64,000 bases of DNA from Yponomeuta sedellus (lineage: Eukaryota > Arthropoda > Insecta > Lepidoptera > Yponomeutidae). This document shows, piece by piece, positions 19,990 to 30,081 of the stretch. The notes below the pieces were generated by a model. That model was given only the letters and a program-made list of their open reading frames with translations, made no database searches and was not told the DNA's origin. Each line of letters begins with the position of its first letter. Positions within the stretch are counted from its first letter, which is position 1. Location: the NCBI GenBank assembly GCA_934045075.1, contig OW203744.1, forward strand, positions 4,117,501 through 4,181,500, given 5' to 3'. The position numbers and the translations under genes are program-made.

Positions 19990-20513
19990 GTGTAAGTGGA
20001 AGTGGTTCTTGGATGATTTTTGGCCATTCTTTCGATTGGCATCATAAGAGTAGGGGTGTTTATTTATATTTAAGTTGGTTCAATTCCCATACGAAGCCAG
20101 TAATTTTTAGAAAATCTTTGAATGCAGCATTACTAACTTTTAAAAATAACATGCTGTGTGGTGTCGGCCTAGAGAATAGCACCAACCCAAATTCTTCCTG
20201 CGGGTGTCGTAAAAGGCGACTAAGGGACATAAACCGGGGGGTGGGCAGCAGCGCCCCCTGCAGTACAATTCCACCAAACTGCGATCCCCAACCCGCATGC
20301 CCAGAGTGAGGATTATGGGCATTACCCACCAATGATGGCACAACCTTGCGTTATGGCGCTCATTAGGGGAGGGCTACGTCCAGCAGTGGATTAATATAGC
20401 CTGAACAAGAAGATGAAAAATAACATAAAGTCTTATTTCAGCAAAATACCCTATCTACGATATTTAAGGTACTTTCCCTTCCTGTCCCATAACTTTGGGA
20501 CGCTCTGTATAAA
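19990..20513. mobile_element. MITE (same as 3741-4127), interrupted by a D element
   Basis: The internal region GTAATTTTTAGAAAATCTTT and the right TIR GATATTTAAGGTACTTTCCC match the copy at 3741-4127. The left TIR is missing. A family D retroposon occupies 20153-20415. Confidence 0.75.
20153..20415 (+). mobile_element. Family D retroposon nested in MITE, 11-bp TSD
   Basis: The direct repeat AAAAATAACAT flanks the D element (20142-20152 and 20416-20426). The MITE copy at about 4030-4050 has a single AAAAATAACAT at the same internal place, so it is the unoccupied site. The D element itself is complete, from GTGTGGTGTCGG to AATATAGCCTGAACAAG. Confidence 0.9.
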
Positions 20514-20572
20514 AGTCTCGTGTCACAGTGTTTGTTATCGAAACGGCTTCCTCAATTTGTATTTTTTTTTTT

Positions 20573-20727
20573 AAAAAGCTATTTAGAGGCTAAAAATTCC
20601 ACCCGCGATTCAAACCCGCGACCTCTGGCTATCCGTGCCAGCGCTCTTTTCAACTGAGCTAATGGGCGACTCACTGGCATCAGTGAGATTTGGAACCTCT
20701 TTACAATATTCTCTGTATGACGCACGT
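20573..20727 (-). mobile_element. Family B SINE
   Basis: Antisense copy starting AAGCTATTTAGAGGC with box B GCGATTCAAACCCGCG and ending CAATATTCTCTGTATGACG. The terminal 3' block is absent. Confidence 0.8.
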
Positions 20728-20974
20728 GATTTTTTTTTATGTATATTTCTGTGGTAGGTCTGCGAATAAGTCTTAGGCTAATTAATATGGCAAAACAACG
20801 TTTGCAGGTCAGCTAGTAACTCTATAACATTTTTTGGTTAGCGGTTAAAAAACGTGTTACCAAAAGGGCTACTATAACATAACGGATTATTTAGATGACA
20901 ATTATGTCTGGAATTAAGGCCAGTACAATGCATGTGTTCTATGTTTTAAAATAATTATGTAAACTCTCTTAATT

Positions 20975-21545
20975 AAGGACTTTGAAAAGACTAAGTTTGT
21001 TTTTTTTGTCAGTTTTTCTCCAAAATTTTTTGAAAAAGATTTTGAAATGGTCACCTAATTTGAATTATAACGTTCATTAATCCGCAGTTTCTGCGCTACT
21101 TTGAATAAAACCTTTTCATTTCATTGAGAGTTGTCATGAACATACGTATTTTGTTACAAAAAATAAACAAACCACTGTTCTAATTACTTGTGTTGTATAA
21201 AACAAATAATAATTTGACTTAGGTGCCCACCGACGCTAGGGTTAGGATCGGGTGGACATTTCATGTTTTCATGTTTTGATACATAACTGACCAAAGTTCT
21301 CCGCATACCATCTGCTAACCACCGTCGCCGATAGTCTTTCTGGTTCTATATTCATCAAACGATTACTAAAGAACGAGGGGTCAGAAGATACTGGTCGTTT
21401 CGCACAGCTGAAGCTAGATTGCACTTTGTCGGGAGAGATAATTGAATACACTTGTGAAATTGGGTGCATCTGTCTTGAAACATCTTTTTGGGTTAGTTTG
21501 AGCTATTTTTTTAAGAGGGTGATACCTCACAAGGCTAACAATGAG
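20975..21545 (-). mobile_element. Dispersed repeat T carrying a conserved 66-codon frame
   Basis: The whole segment is a reverse-complement relative of 50443-51380. The conserved frame is 21269-21469 on the minus strand, 64 of 66 residues identical to the other copy. In it I see PISQVYSIISPDKVQSS and LSATVVSRWYAENFG. The upstream part is shifted out of frame by one base in an A-run near 21488. I do not recognise the protein. A third fragment of the repeat is at 23033-23110. Confidence 0.65.
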
Positions 21546-21569
21546 CGATGATGCTTTATTTTCTTGTTT

Positions 21570-21640
21570 ACTCGTCGTCGTCGTCGTCAGGCTATACTAG
21601 TCCACTGCTGAACATAGCCCTCCCCTAAAGAGCGCCTTCT
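21570..21640 (-). mobile_element. Family D tail fragment
   Basis: A CGTCGTCGTCGTCAGGCTA antisense tail with GTCCACTGCTGAACATAGCC. Confidence 0.7.
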
Positions 21641-21929
21641 TTACTCAATTATTTTTTATTCCAAACACTTTCAAACCTCGTTTTACAGCCATTTTGTGAC
21701 AAAATGCTTCAGGTTCTCAGCTTAAGGTTCCAGGCTATCTGTCACGATTACTGACATGTATAATGTTCACATTCTGCAAAACATACTACAAAAGGTAGGT
21801 TCCGTGATTTGCATCCACTCGAAATAAAGGACTATCACATTACAACGGGCCGGCGCGAGGACGCACGGGTGCAACGATACACACTGAAATAAAACCTAAA
21901 CATAGCAACATTGGAGTAAACGTGTTCTT

Positions 21930-22105
21930 GAGTGAAGTCTGCGACTCGGCAAACGTAGTGTAGGACGCCCTCCGACTAGGTGGGATGACGCTCTGCGAAA
22001 AACTGCCGGCAGATGCTGGATGCGGCAAGCTGAAGATAGGGCGCTATGGCGCTCATTAGGGGAGGGCTATGTCTAGCAGTGGACTAATATAGCCTGAAGA
22101 AGAAG
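21930..22105 (+). mobile_element. LINE 3' end (same LINE as 14405)
   Basis: CGTAGTGTAGGACGCCCTCC, GCAGATGCTGGATGCGGC and GGCGCTCATTAGGGGAGGGC lead to TAGCCTGAAGAAGAAG. Reading frame and sequence match the Trp-rich LINE C-terminus, with an AAG-rich tail. Confidence 0.7.
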
Positions 22106-22548
22106 AAGATAGCACCATCACTCACGCTAGATGTGTGAAGGGACCACTCGGATGGTGCAATGCCTAGGACATTGAATTTTTTGGATGGAGTATCGATGAT
22201 GATAAAGGAATGAATGATAAATGAAGTCATAAAATTACTACGAGAGTGGAACAGAATCGCAAGTGATGCCGAGCTCTACCGTCTTAAGAGAGCCTGATGT
22301 AGTCAAGCTTAGCTAGTCGGAGAGGCAAAATAAGGAGACGAAGTCGTATAATTGCATATATTTAAGATATTTTTTGTTTTATTACCTGATTTTTTTTGTT
22401 ACTTAATCAAAAATTTAGTAACACAAATTCCCTTTTCATTGTATATTGAAGCCTCGAAACTACATAAATTATGAGAAGTATAGAATAGAAAAGGTTTGTT
22501 CCAAAGACAAGACACACAAAAAAAGTACAGTAAAATTACGTTTTGTGA
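22106..22548. other. SINE C scrap, then unassigned
   Basis: CACGCTAGATGTGTGAAGGG (about 22120-22190) is a family C fragment. The rest has no gene or clear repeat. Confidence 0.5.
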
Positions 22549-22941
22549 ACCTATTTAGAGGCTAAAAATTTCACCCATGCCGGGATTCGAACCCGCAACC
22601 TCTGGCTATCCGTGCCAGCGCTCTACCAATTGAGCCAATGGGCGACTCACCGGCATCAGTGAAATTTCGAACCTCTTTACACTATTCTCTGTATTACGTA
22701 CAGGCAGCGACATCTGGCTTAAGCAAATTGCATCACTTACGGCCCCGACTACCTACTTTATAGTTAGGTTTCAACATCGGAACGATATCACTGTACCCAC
22801 ATGATTATACTATTTTTATTTTTAATGCACTAACCCGTGCTAAGGACAAATAGCCAAAATAATTAATAAATTTTTAGCCTCTAAATAGGTTTTTAAATTT
22901 GTCCTTAGCACGGGTTAGTGCATTAAAAATAAAAATAGTAT
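22549..22941 (+). mobile_element. Family B SINE, long foldback copy with 15-bp TSD
   Basis: Perfect direct repeats AATTACGTTTTGTGA lie at 22534-22548 and 22942-22956. The left 300 bp is the whole SINE in antisense, from ACCTATTTAGAGGC to the antisense terminal block ending GTGCTAAGGACAAAT. After an 18-bp spacer comes the 3' end in sense, from ATTTTTAGCCTC to AAAAATAGTATA. The last ~48 bp of each arm are inverted copies. This copy shows that inversion and insertion were one event. Confidence 0.9.
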
Positions 22942-22956
22942 AATTACGTTTTGTGA

Positions 22957-23232
22957 GTTAAAATTAAACGTACAACATGATTACAAACTTATAATAATTC
23001 GAAGTTTCAGTTTAAGTACACTAATTTCTGTAATGAAATGAAAAGGTTTGCATAATGAGCGTTACAATTCAAAGCAGGAGAAAAAAATCGACAAAAAAGC
23101 TCCATGTTAAAGTAATAATCAAAAACGTTTCAAGAATGCCCGAAATGGTCCGCGGTAACGTGGATAGACCTTAAATCCTGCCCAAATCAAATAGTCACCC
23201 TGACTGCCTCTCGCGTGTGAGCACAATATGCT
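22957..23232. other. Repeat T scrap (23033-23110); otherwise unassigned
   Basis: GAAATGAAAAGGTTT and GAGCGTTACAATTCAAA match the outer part of repeat T. No gene is seen. Confidence 0.5.
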
Positions 23233-23285
23233 TCGGAACGAGCGCATTTTATAATACCCGGTATTATAAAATGCGCGCGTTCCGA
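23233..23285. repeat. 53-bp near-perfect palindrome
   Basis: Arms of 26 bp (TCGGAACG(A/C)GCGCATTTT...) with one mismatch meet at a single central C (23259). It could extrude as a cruciform or mark the tip of a decayed inverted-repeat element. Confidence 0.9.
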
Positions 23286-23435
23286 GGTACATTCCGGTGC
23301 TCTAGTGTTAAATATTCAGACCAAAACACGGTCCGGTCGATGCATAAATACCGGGGGTCGACGCTGGAGACCACTCGAATTTAGAATTTGCACAACAAAA
23401 TGTTTTCGATATCAACACTAAGTGTTGATAGAAGT

Positions 23436-23758
23436 CTTGTATCTCCCCACTGCTGGGGCACGGGTCTCTTCCTGCATCGCAGGAAGGTTAGGCCATACTT
23501 TACCACGGAGGCTAAGTCCGGGTTGGTGGAGGATTGGCCTTACTGTCAGAGTTATCAAGCCGCCCATAAGGCCTCTGACATGGCTAAAGACTGCCATTGC
23601 ATGACAGCCGGCACCAACGGCTTAACGTGCCTTGCAAACGGAAGCGCTCGGAAAAAATGTCAGGTGCAGGATGGTCACCCATCCTGCACCTGACCGCATC
23701 TGTTGTTGCTTAATTCAAGTAATTGATTCCAATCACTCGGTTCGGCTAGTCTATGAGC
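23436..23758 (-). mobile_element. 5S-SINE, near full length
   Basis: Antisense copy from GTATCTCCCCACTGC to GGTTCGGCTAGTCTATGAGC. The part covering the intermediate element is altered: a 13-bp segment around GGTGCAGGATGG appears as an inverted duplication (AGGTGCAGGATGG next to CATCCTGCACCT). Confidence 0.85.
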
Positions 23759-24321
23759 CATTATTACTTTGATTGTACTTAAATGTTAAAAATAAAATCG
23801 TAGTCAAAAATTTTTAATAAAGTCGTAAGAAAATTGTATTCGTATAAATAAAACCGTAAATATGAACGACGATGACAGCGATCACAGGATCGTATCGCTA
23901 AAAATCACACGGAAACAAACAGAGCCCGAACTCAAACGAACGAAAGCCACTGCAGCGCCTGCGATAGCTGTCATACACTCCAACTGACGGTATATGAACT
24001 GTAAGTTAAGGCGAGATTCTCCAGCCGCATCCCTTAACCTGTAACACATGCTGAGTCTGGTACCCATTTATTGCCACGACACACAGTAGGTATCGATCCA
24101 GGTAAATTTTCATTTAGAAATATTGTATTTTCTTGTTGTTATTTTTTGTGTGTAATAAATAAACGGTTTCTATTCTATTCTAAAATAGATGTTTTAAAAT
24201 TCGTTCTACTCTGAATTGGTTATAAATTAATAAAAATATGAAATAGAACTCTTTTCTGCACACCGGCTAGCAGACCTAAATGTAATCTAGTTCTTAATAT
24301 ACTTAAGTAATTCCTATGACG
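23759..24321. other. No gene recognised
   Basis: Unassigned AT-rich sequence. TAATAAATAAACGGTTTCTA (about 24150) resembles a retroposon 3' end. Confidence 0.45.
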
Positions 24322-24545
24322 CTACAACCCGGTGTGTGTCTTGGCCTCTTCAATATTTTTCTTCCATTTCACTCTGTACTTTCTATTTCTTCCATCCTGA
24401 TACCTCACCCATATTTTTGAAATCTCCCTCTATGCACTCAGGCCATCTCTTTTTCGGCCTGTCCCTCGGTCTCTTCTGTTGTGGAATCCATTTGGATATT
24501 ACTTTCGCCGCTCTGTTATCTGGAATATTTTTCACTTTCACTTTT
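24322..24545 (-). pseudogene. LINE reverse-transcriptase ORF C-terminal remnant
   Basis: The minus-strand translation contains KWIPQQKRPRDRPKKRW followed by PECIEGDF and, in a shifted frame, RVKWKKNIEEAKTHTGL then a stop (24322-24324). An Arg/Pro-rich RxRGRPxKRW segment followed by a W(K/R)xxVEEAKTHxGL end is characteristic of insect RTE-like LINE polyproteins. The frameshift near the middle and missing polymerase show it is dead. Confidence 0.75.
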
Positions 24546-24937
24546 CATTTTATTATCTAGGGTTATTATTGAATCATAAAAAAAATCGTGAATAAAACAA
24601 ACACTCGAGTATAAATTTAAATATGAGAACAGATGGGTTTAAATCTAGAATTAAATTTGGTTTTATTTAAGCTACTTTACTTTATACTTTACTGTACACG
24701 AAAAACACTACACTGGGTTTTTGAAAATAAAAATTAATACGTATTGTCATTGAATGAGTTAGTTAGGCTGGTCGTAAAAATCATGAAAAAGAACAAGTAA
24801 AGTAAAGAGTTGTATGATTTCAAAAACGCTTAGGTACATTTCTTTCGATTACTCCGCCGGACAGCGTAAACAGTCCAATAGAAATCGTGCCCTCAGACAA
24901 CGTTGCCTTAAGAGCTGGTAGCTCAGAGAATAGACGC

Positions 24938-25095
24938 CCGGATCACCGGAATGCCAAAGGACGTGACGTGGCTTCCAGTCCAGTAAATGTTTTAGGCGCA
25001 CATCGGGGTGCTGCGAAACTACCTAGGCGGGTATGGGAGGAGAGGGTGTATTAACTGACCAAAGTTTTTCTGACGCTCGGAGTGAGTTCATTAGA
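24938..25095 (+). mobile_element. Dispersed repeat U, short copy
   Basis: GAATGCCAAAGGACGTGACG, TTAGGCGCACATCGGG, CTGCGAAACTACC and TGACCAAAGTTTTTCTGACG match the longer copy at 25588-25985. Confidence 0.7.
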
Positions 25096-25131
25096 TGGTA
25101 CTCTTTATGTGCCTATACCTATCTCATAGAA

Positions 25132-25517
25132 GCGCTCGTGGCCTAGTCAAACCGAGTGATTGCAGTCAACCACTTGTGTTAAGCAACAACAGGCGCGGTC
25201 AGGTGCAGGATGGGTGACCGTCCCGTAACTACCACTAGTGGCATTTTTCCGAGCACTTCCGTGCTTCGCAAGACACGTTAACCCTTTGGTGCCATTTGTG
25301 CCAGATGTCATGTAATGGCAGGCGTTAAGCTACGTCAGAGGCGTTATGGGCGGCTTGATAACTTCTGACAGTAAGGCTCGCCACTGTCTTACAATCCTCT
25401 ACCAACCCGGACTTGGCCTCCGTGGTGGATTATGGTCTTAATTAAAAGTATTAACCTTCCTGCGACGCAGGAACAGACTCGTGCCCCAGCAGTGGGGACA
25501 TACAAGGGTTGCTATCG
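25132..25517 (+). mobile_element. 5S-SINE, full length, 11-bp TSD with 15-nt 5' extension
   Basis: The SINE runs from GCGCTCGTGGCC to GTTGCTATCG. TATGTGCCTAT occurs directly after its 3' end (25518-25528) and again at 25106-25116, 15 nt before its 5' end. The intervening ACCTATCTCATAGAA is absent from other copies. A 17-bp insertion sits after TGGATTATGGTC. Confidence 0.88.
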
Positions 25518-25587
25518 TATGTGCCTATCCCGCCACAACACAATTCATGGCCGATAAGATAAGTGCTTGAAGTTTAGAGAAGTCTGG

Positions 25588-25985
25588 ATTAGTGGAATGC
25601 CAAAGGATGTGACGTGGCTTCTATTCCAGTAAAATGTTTTAGACGCACATCGGGACGCTGCGAAACTGCCCAGGCTAGACGAGGCGAGGAGGGGAGGCTC
25701 CTCCTCAGCCTCGAAGGGGGTCGCTCCCGATATGGGTTTAGACATCTAAACCTCCTAAGGACCTCCTTAGAACCAAAACCAGCCCCAAGGTGGTGTTTAG
25801 TGGGTAGGCGCACTTCTTGTGAGTCCCACATTGGCGGCACGGCCGGGTCCGTGCTGTTATGCATGAGTATTCATCCCCTCCCTCCCCCGTATCCTCCGGA
25901 GGGTGCCCTTTGTAGGGCAAAAAAAGAGAGGCGCTGACGGTGTATAAACTGACTAAAGTTTTTCTGACGCATAGAGTGAATTATC
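25588..25985 (+). mobile_element. Dispersed repeat U, copy with GC-rich block
   Basis: The same outer sequences as at 24938 enclose a GC-rich block (25680-25940) with GGAGGCTCCTCCTCAGCC and CCTCCGGAGGGTGCCC. Open frames on both strands across the block have no known motif. It is probably the 3' region of a GC-rich LINE that the shorter copy lacks. Confidence 0.6.
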
Positions 25986-26324
25986 TATTTATTTTCGAAC
26001 ACCAACAGATAACATATCAACTAATACACTAGTAAAAAGTCTATGTTTAAATTTCTGATAGGAAACTGAGTTAGAAGCATCCACGTCATGTGCAGATATT
26101 GCATGTAAATGAAAATTTGTATGAAAGCAACAACTTAGTAGGTAAAACTAAGTGCTTTCAAACTTAACAACTAATTTAGTAATGTACATTATATCGTAGG
26201 TAATCATAATTAATCATAATTATAGTCTCGCACTCTTATGCTGTTTGTCGTCAATATATTTCCGATTTAATTTTTTATGTACGTGCACCACGTACCGACT
26301 ATATTCTTCATGCAATCCACTTCA
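25986..26324. other. No gene or repeat recognised
   Basis: Unassigned AT-rich sequence. Confidence 0.45.
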
Positions 26325-26460
26325 TCCAAAGGTTGTATGGAAGAGATCGCTCTTAGCGATAAGACCGCCAATTGTATAACATTACTTAGATTTAAGAATC
26401 CTGGTATTTATGGCATATTTTTTTGGTTGTGCAATAAAGTGCTCTCTATCTATCTATCTT
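26325..26460 (+). mobile_element. LINE 3'-tail repeat L
   Basis: GGTTGTATGGAAGAGATCGC, AAGACCGCCAATTGTA and TGCAATAAAGTGC, then TCTA repeats, match the family at 28225, 29105, 45695 and 51755. Confidence 0.65.
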
Positions 26461-27636
26461 AGTTTAATGACCCATATTCGGCACAAATTCACAATCACTT
26501 CAAAGATGGCGCCTACACACGTGCACATACAAGAACAGGGACACGTCTGTCAAATTTTGCTTACCGCAGATTAATTTTGACAGCCCTATTCCGGTTCTTC
26601 TATGGCCACGCGTGTAAGCGCCACTATGAATTGCTTTGTGAACTTGTGCTGAAACGGCTGATTGACTCACCAGTCCATCAAAATATAGCATTGTTTTTTT
26701 TACGTATTTTAAAACAAGTTATGATTTTTATTCCATTAGTGGTGCTTGTTAGCACCGCAATGCGCATTAATTATTTACTTAGCAAAATACTCAATTCAGA
26801 AATTGGCCCTTATAAAGTAAAAAAAAAGGAAAAGTAATAAATAATTATTACCAAATGAATTATGTTACATGCATGTGGTTTAATAGTTAAAAGGACATTA
26901 TGTTAATACACAATTTATTTTCCCTAATAAACAGGCTTAACATTAAGTCGTGGTGACCTTGTCGCCACACTAGGCTGAGCCTGTATCGTTGGCAACGAAA
27001 TTTTGCACAAAAAGTATTATTAATTTAGACGTGCAGTGCTGAAATAGTCCGATTTATTGATTATTCACAGCAAATTAAATACATTATATTTTTTTTATTG
27101 TTATTAGTGTAATAGCGCTCGGTTCAACTTAGTCGCGCAGTAAATCGCCACCAGCAGTGACAGGGCGCCCAGTTGCAAGTCACTTCTCGATTTCCCATTC
27201 TACTATTCATCTGAATCAGGGACCGGGTTTTCCTCGAACAGACCTCACCTTTTACTTATTTAGGGTGTTTTTTGGCGCTATGCCACTATGGACCACATTC
27301 AAAGCCGGTTACTGAACTGAAAATTATACTAAGTAAATACCTAGGTAATGTTCTGTCACGCTCTTTTCTGAGAAATTCCAAGAGACAGCACTACAGTTGA
27401 CTATTTGTTTGTTACGCTTTATTGCACAATAAAACTTAAATAACGTACAATGTGATAACAATTACGTACGGACTTATTTCAACAGAAACATTCTTCCAGC
27501 CAGCCTGAAAATATTGGAATTAAAAAAAACCAGAGTGTGTGTAGGAATAAAATTCACCCAATATTTAAACAACACGCTATCTACATTTAGAAATAAAATA
27601 CTAAAAAAATATATATAAGAAATTTAAACGTAAAAT
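26461..27636. other. No gene recognised
   Basis: Unassigned, apart from a TTGTTTGTTACGCTTTATTG block at about 27405-27465 that is an inverted relative of 5327-5380. An 86-codon plus-strand frame at 26577-26837 has a hydrophobic stretch but no motif, and I do not call it. Confidence 0.45.
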
Positions 27637-27865
27637 GCGGGTGTCGTAAAAGGCGATTAAGGGACAAAAACGGGGGTGTGGGCAGCAGCGCCCCCTGTAG
27701 TACAATTCCACCTAACTGCGATCCCCAACCCGCATGCTCAGCGTGGGGATTATGGCCATTACCCCCCCCCCCCCCCAATAATGGCACAACCCTGCGCTAT
27801 GGCGCTCATTAGGGGAGTGCTATGTCGCTATGTCAGTTGTGGACTAATATAGCCTGAAGAAGAAA
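27637..27865 (+). mobile_element. Family D retroposon, 5'-truncated, with poly-C run
   Basis: It starts at GCGGGTGTCGTAAAAGGCGA and ends TATAGCCTGAAGAAG. A run of about 14 C (27763-27776) occupies the place of CATTACCCACC in other copies. A short tandem duplication (GCTATGTCGCTATGTCAG) lies near the end. Confidence 0.8.
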
Positions 27866-28039
27866 CGTAAAATACACCAATAAACTATACTATTATAAAC
27901 ATACATGTCATATAAATATGTTACGTAATATACTCTTAATTCAGAAGTGGCCCTGTGTCCCTTAGTCATCTCAGACTGGCTATTACTCTGACGCTAGTCG
28001 CGCACTTCAATGTAAAATGTCGAGACTTTACAGTAAATT

Positions 28040-28438
28040 TATTATATTCTTTTTTTTATGCACTAACCCGTGGTAAGAAAATTTTAAAAACCTATTTAGA
28101 GGGTAAAAATTCCACCCATGCCGGGACTTCAACCCGCGACCTCTGGCTAACCGTGCCAGCGCTCTCCCACCTGAGCCAATGTGCGACTCACCGGCATCAG
28201 TGAATCAGTGAACCAACTACCCGTCTCAATTTCTCCTTCAGCAATCTTTCCGATTTAAGGTTGCCTGGAAGAAATTGCTATCAGCAATAAGGCCGCCAAT
28301 TGTACCTCTTCTTTTGTAACTGTTGTCTCTGTAATTATTTTCTGGTGTGTACAATAAAGAATATTCTGATCTTATCTTATCTTATCTTACGTAGAGGCAG
28401 CAATTTTTAACAATTTTCAGCCTCTAAATAGGTTTTTA
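28040..28438 (+). mobile_element. Family B SINE, foldback, split by a LINE tail
   Basis: An antisense arm (TATGCACTAACCCGTGG to CATCAGTGAA) is followed by repeat L at 28225-28390. Antisense sequence resumes (ACGTAGAGGCAGC) and then a short sense arm ends GCCTCTAAATAGGTTTTTAA at 28438. AGTAAATT occurs on both outer flanks. The repeat L segment therefore inserted later into an existing palindrome. Confidence 0.65.
28225..28390 (+). mobile_element. LINE 3'-tail repeat L, nested
   Basis: TTCCGATTTAAGGTTGCCTG, ATAAGGCCGCCAATTGTACC and ACAATAAAGAATATTCTGAT lead to a TCTTA pentanucleotide tail. It is closely related to 45695-45840. Confidence 0.75.
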
Positions 28439-28570
28439 AAGTAAATTAATTGTCAAATTCTGACATTTTGTCGCCAGAAAACGCGCGCGACTCGTGGCAT
28501 CGACGCAGGCAGGAAATCCGACTACGAGTACGTCTCAGTTAAATTGCCAAAATGCATGAGTGAAACTATT

Positions 28571-28931
28571 CGTTATCAACCCTTATATGTCCCCAATGCT
28601 GGGGCACGGGTCGCTTCCTGCATCGCAGGAAGGTTAGGCCATACTCCACCATGGGGGACAAGTCCGGCTTGATGGAGGATTGAAAGACAGTGGCGGGCCT
28701 TACTGTCAGAAGTTATCAAGCCGCCCATAAGGCCTCTGACATGGCTTAACGGCTGCCATTATATGACAGTCGGCACCAACGGCTTAACGAGCCTTGCGAA
28801 GCATTGAAGCGCTCGGAAAAATGCCACTGGCGGTAGTCACGGGACGCTCACCCATCCTGTACCTGACCGCGCCTGTTGTTTTTAACCAAGTGATTGATTC
28901 CAATCACTCGGTTCGCCTAGGCCACGAGCGC
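28571..28931 (-). mobile_element. 5S-SINE, full length
   Basis: Antisense, from CGTTATCAACCC to GCCACGAGCGC. The 5S-like region reads CCCATCCTGTACCTGACCGC on the plus strand. It ends at the same bases as 4533-4893, confirming the boundaries. Confidence 0.9.
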
Positions 28932-29104
28932 TTCCCCATTCAAGAATCCGGAATATTTATTGTGAGCTCAGACATGCAATTGCTTTGGAAATGGAAAACA
29001 GAATCACCAAATGTGTGTGTGTGTGTGTGTCTTATGTAAATAAATGATTTATCTATCTATCAAATCTTACCTTTAAAGGTTCATCTACGTTCATCCATTC
29101 CTCA

Positions 29105-29230
29105 CACAATCTAATATATTGCTTTTAGCAATAAGGCCGCCAATTGTACTGTACATTTGTGATTATTTTGTATTTGTTGTTTTTCCAGTGTATTCTTATA
29201 AAGAATATTCTTGTCTTATTGTATCTTATC
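29105..29230 (+). mobile_element. LINE 3'-tail repeat L
   Basis: AGCAATAAGGCCGCCAATTG followed by TATAAAGAATATTCTTGTC and TTATTGTATCTTATC. Confidence 0.65.
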
Positions 29231-29407
29231 TATAATATAAAAATTAATCGCTGAATATGTTGGTAAGCGCAAATCTCGAGAGCAGCTGAACTGATTTCGC
29301 CAATCTTTCTTTTAACATATTCCTTGAAGTACGAGGATGGTTTTTACGGAGAGGAAAAAATTAAGAATCGACTATTAGGCGGTACGTAGTTCGCTGGGTC
29401 AGCTAGT
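29231..29407 (-). mobile_element. LINE 3'-end repeat G
   Basis: Antisense copy: TATAATATAAAAATTAATCG, AATCTCGAGAGCAGCTGAAC, TACGGAGAGGAAAAAAT and CGCTGGGTCAGCTAGTC. Confidence 0.75.
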
Positions 29408-29468
29408 CTTATATAAAAATGTCGTGTTATCAAACTCCTCTGAAAAGGCTTTACCGATTTTCATGAAT

Positions 29469-29553
29469 ATATATTCTTATTAATGCACTAACTCGTGCTA
29501 AGGACAATTTTAAAACCTATTTGGAGGCTAAACATTACACCCATGCCGGGACT
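29469..29553 (-). mobile_element. Family B SINE, short 3' fragment with 14-bp TSD
   Basis: Direct repeats CGATTTTCATGAAT (29455-29468 and 29554-29567) flank an 85-bp antisense fragment that ends with the terminal block. It is a 5'-truncated insertion and fixes the true 3' end of the family at the ATTAAAAATA-type block. Confidence 0.9.
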
Positions 29554-29676
29554 CGATTTTCATGAATTTTTCGTGTTTATTTAGTAGATCTGAGAACAGG
29601 TAGCTTATTAATATTGTGAAACAACGAAGCAGAACGAGATATATTTTTTCCATTGGTGGTCCTACTGTTACTGCAT

Positions 29677-30060
29677 GGCCTCTGCATCTACGCAATGAGA
29701 CGACTTATACAGCGTCCAGTGGCATCCCCACCCACGCCAGACGGGTGAAGGGACCACACGGATGCTGCAGTGCCTGGGACATGGTTTTAGATGATGCAGG
29801 CTTGCCCAGCATCCTGGCAGATTAGTCGGCCCAGCTCACAGGAAAGACTAGCCAATACGCGCGGAGCCAACCAAGCCGCGGGTTTCTACACGATGTTTTC
29901 CTTTACAGTTAGCTTGTGGTATTCCGACTACAAATTCGCAAACGTACGTAACTTCGAAATTAAACAAAGTCATTGGTACATGCCCGCACTGGGGATCGAA
30001 CCTGGGTCTCTCGCTTGCAAGTTCATTGTTCTTCCCACTGAGCTACCACTGCATGGAGCC
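29677..30060 (-). mobile_element. tRNA-headed SINE family C, best-preserved copy
   Basis: On the minus strand it starts CAGTGGTAGCTCAGTGGGAA with box B CCAGGTTCGATCCCCAG. The body has ATGACTTTGTTTAATTTCG, CGTATTGGCTAGTC and CGGATGCTGCAGTG homologies to the other copies, and the end is CATTGCGTAGATGCAGAGGC. It gives the likely full length, about 380 bp. Confidence 0.82.
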
Positions 30061-30081
30061 TCTTAATAAACCAAGCGACAT

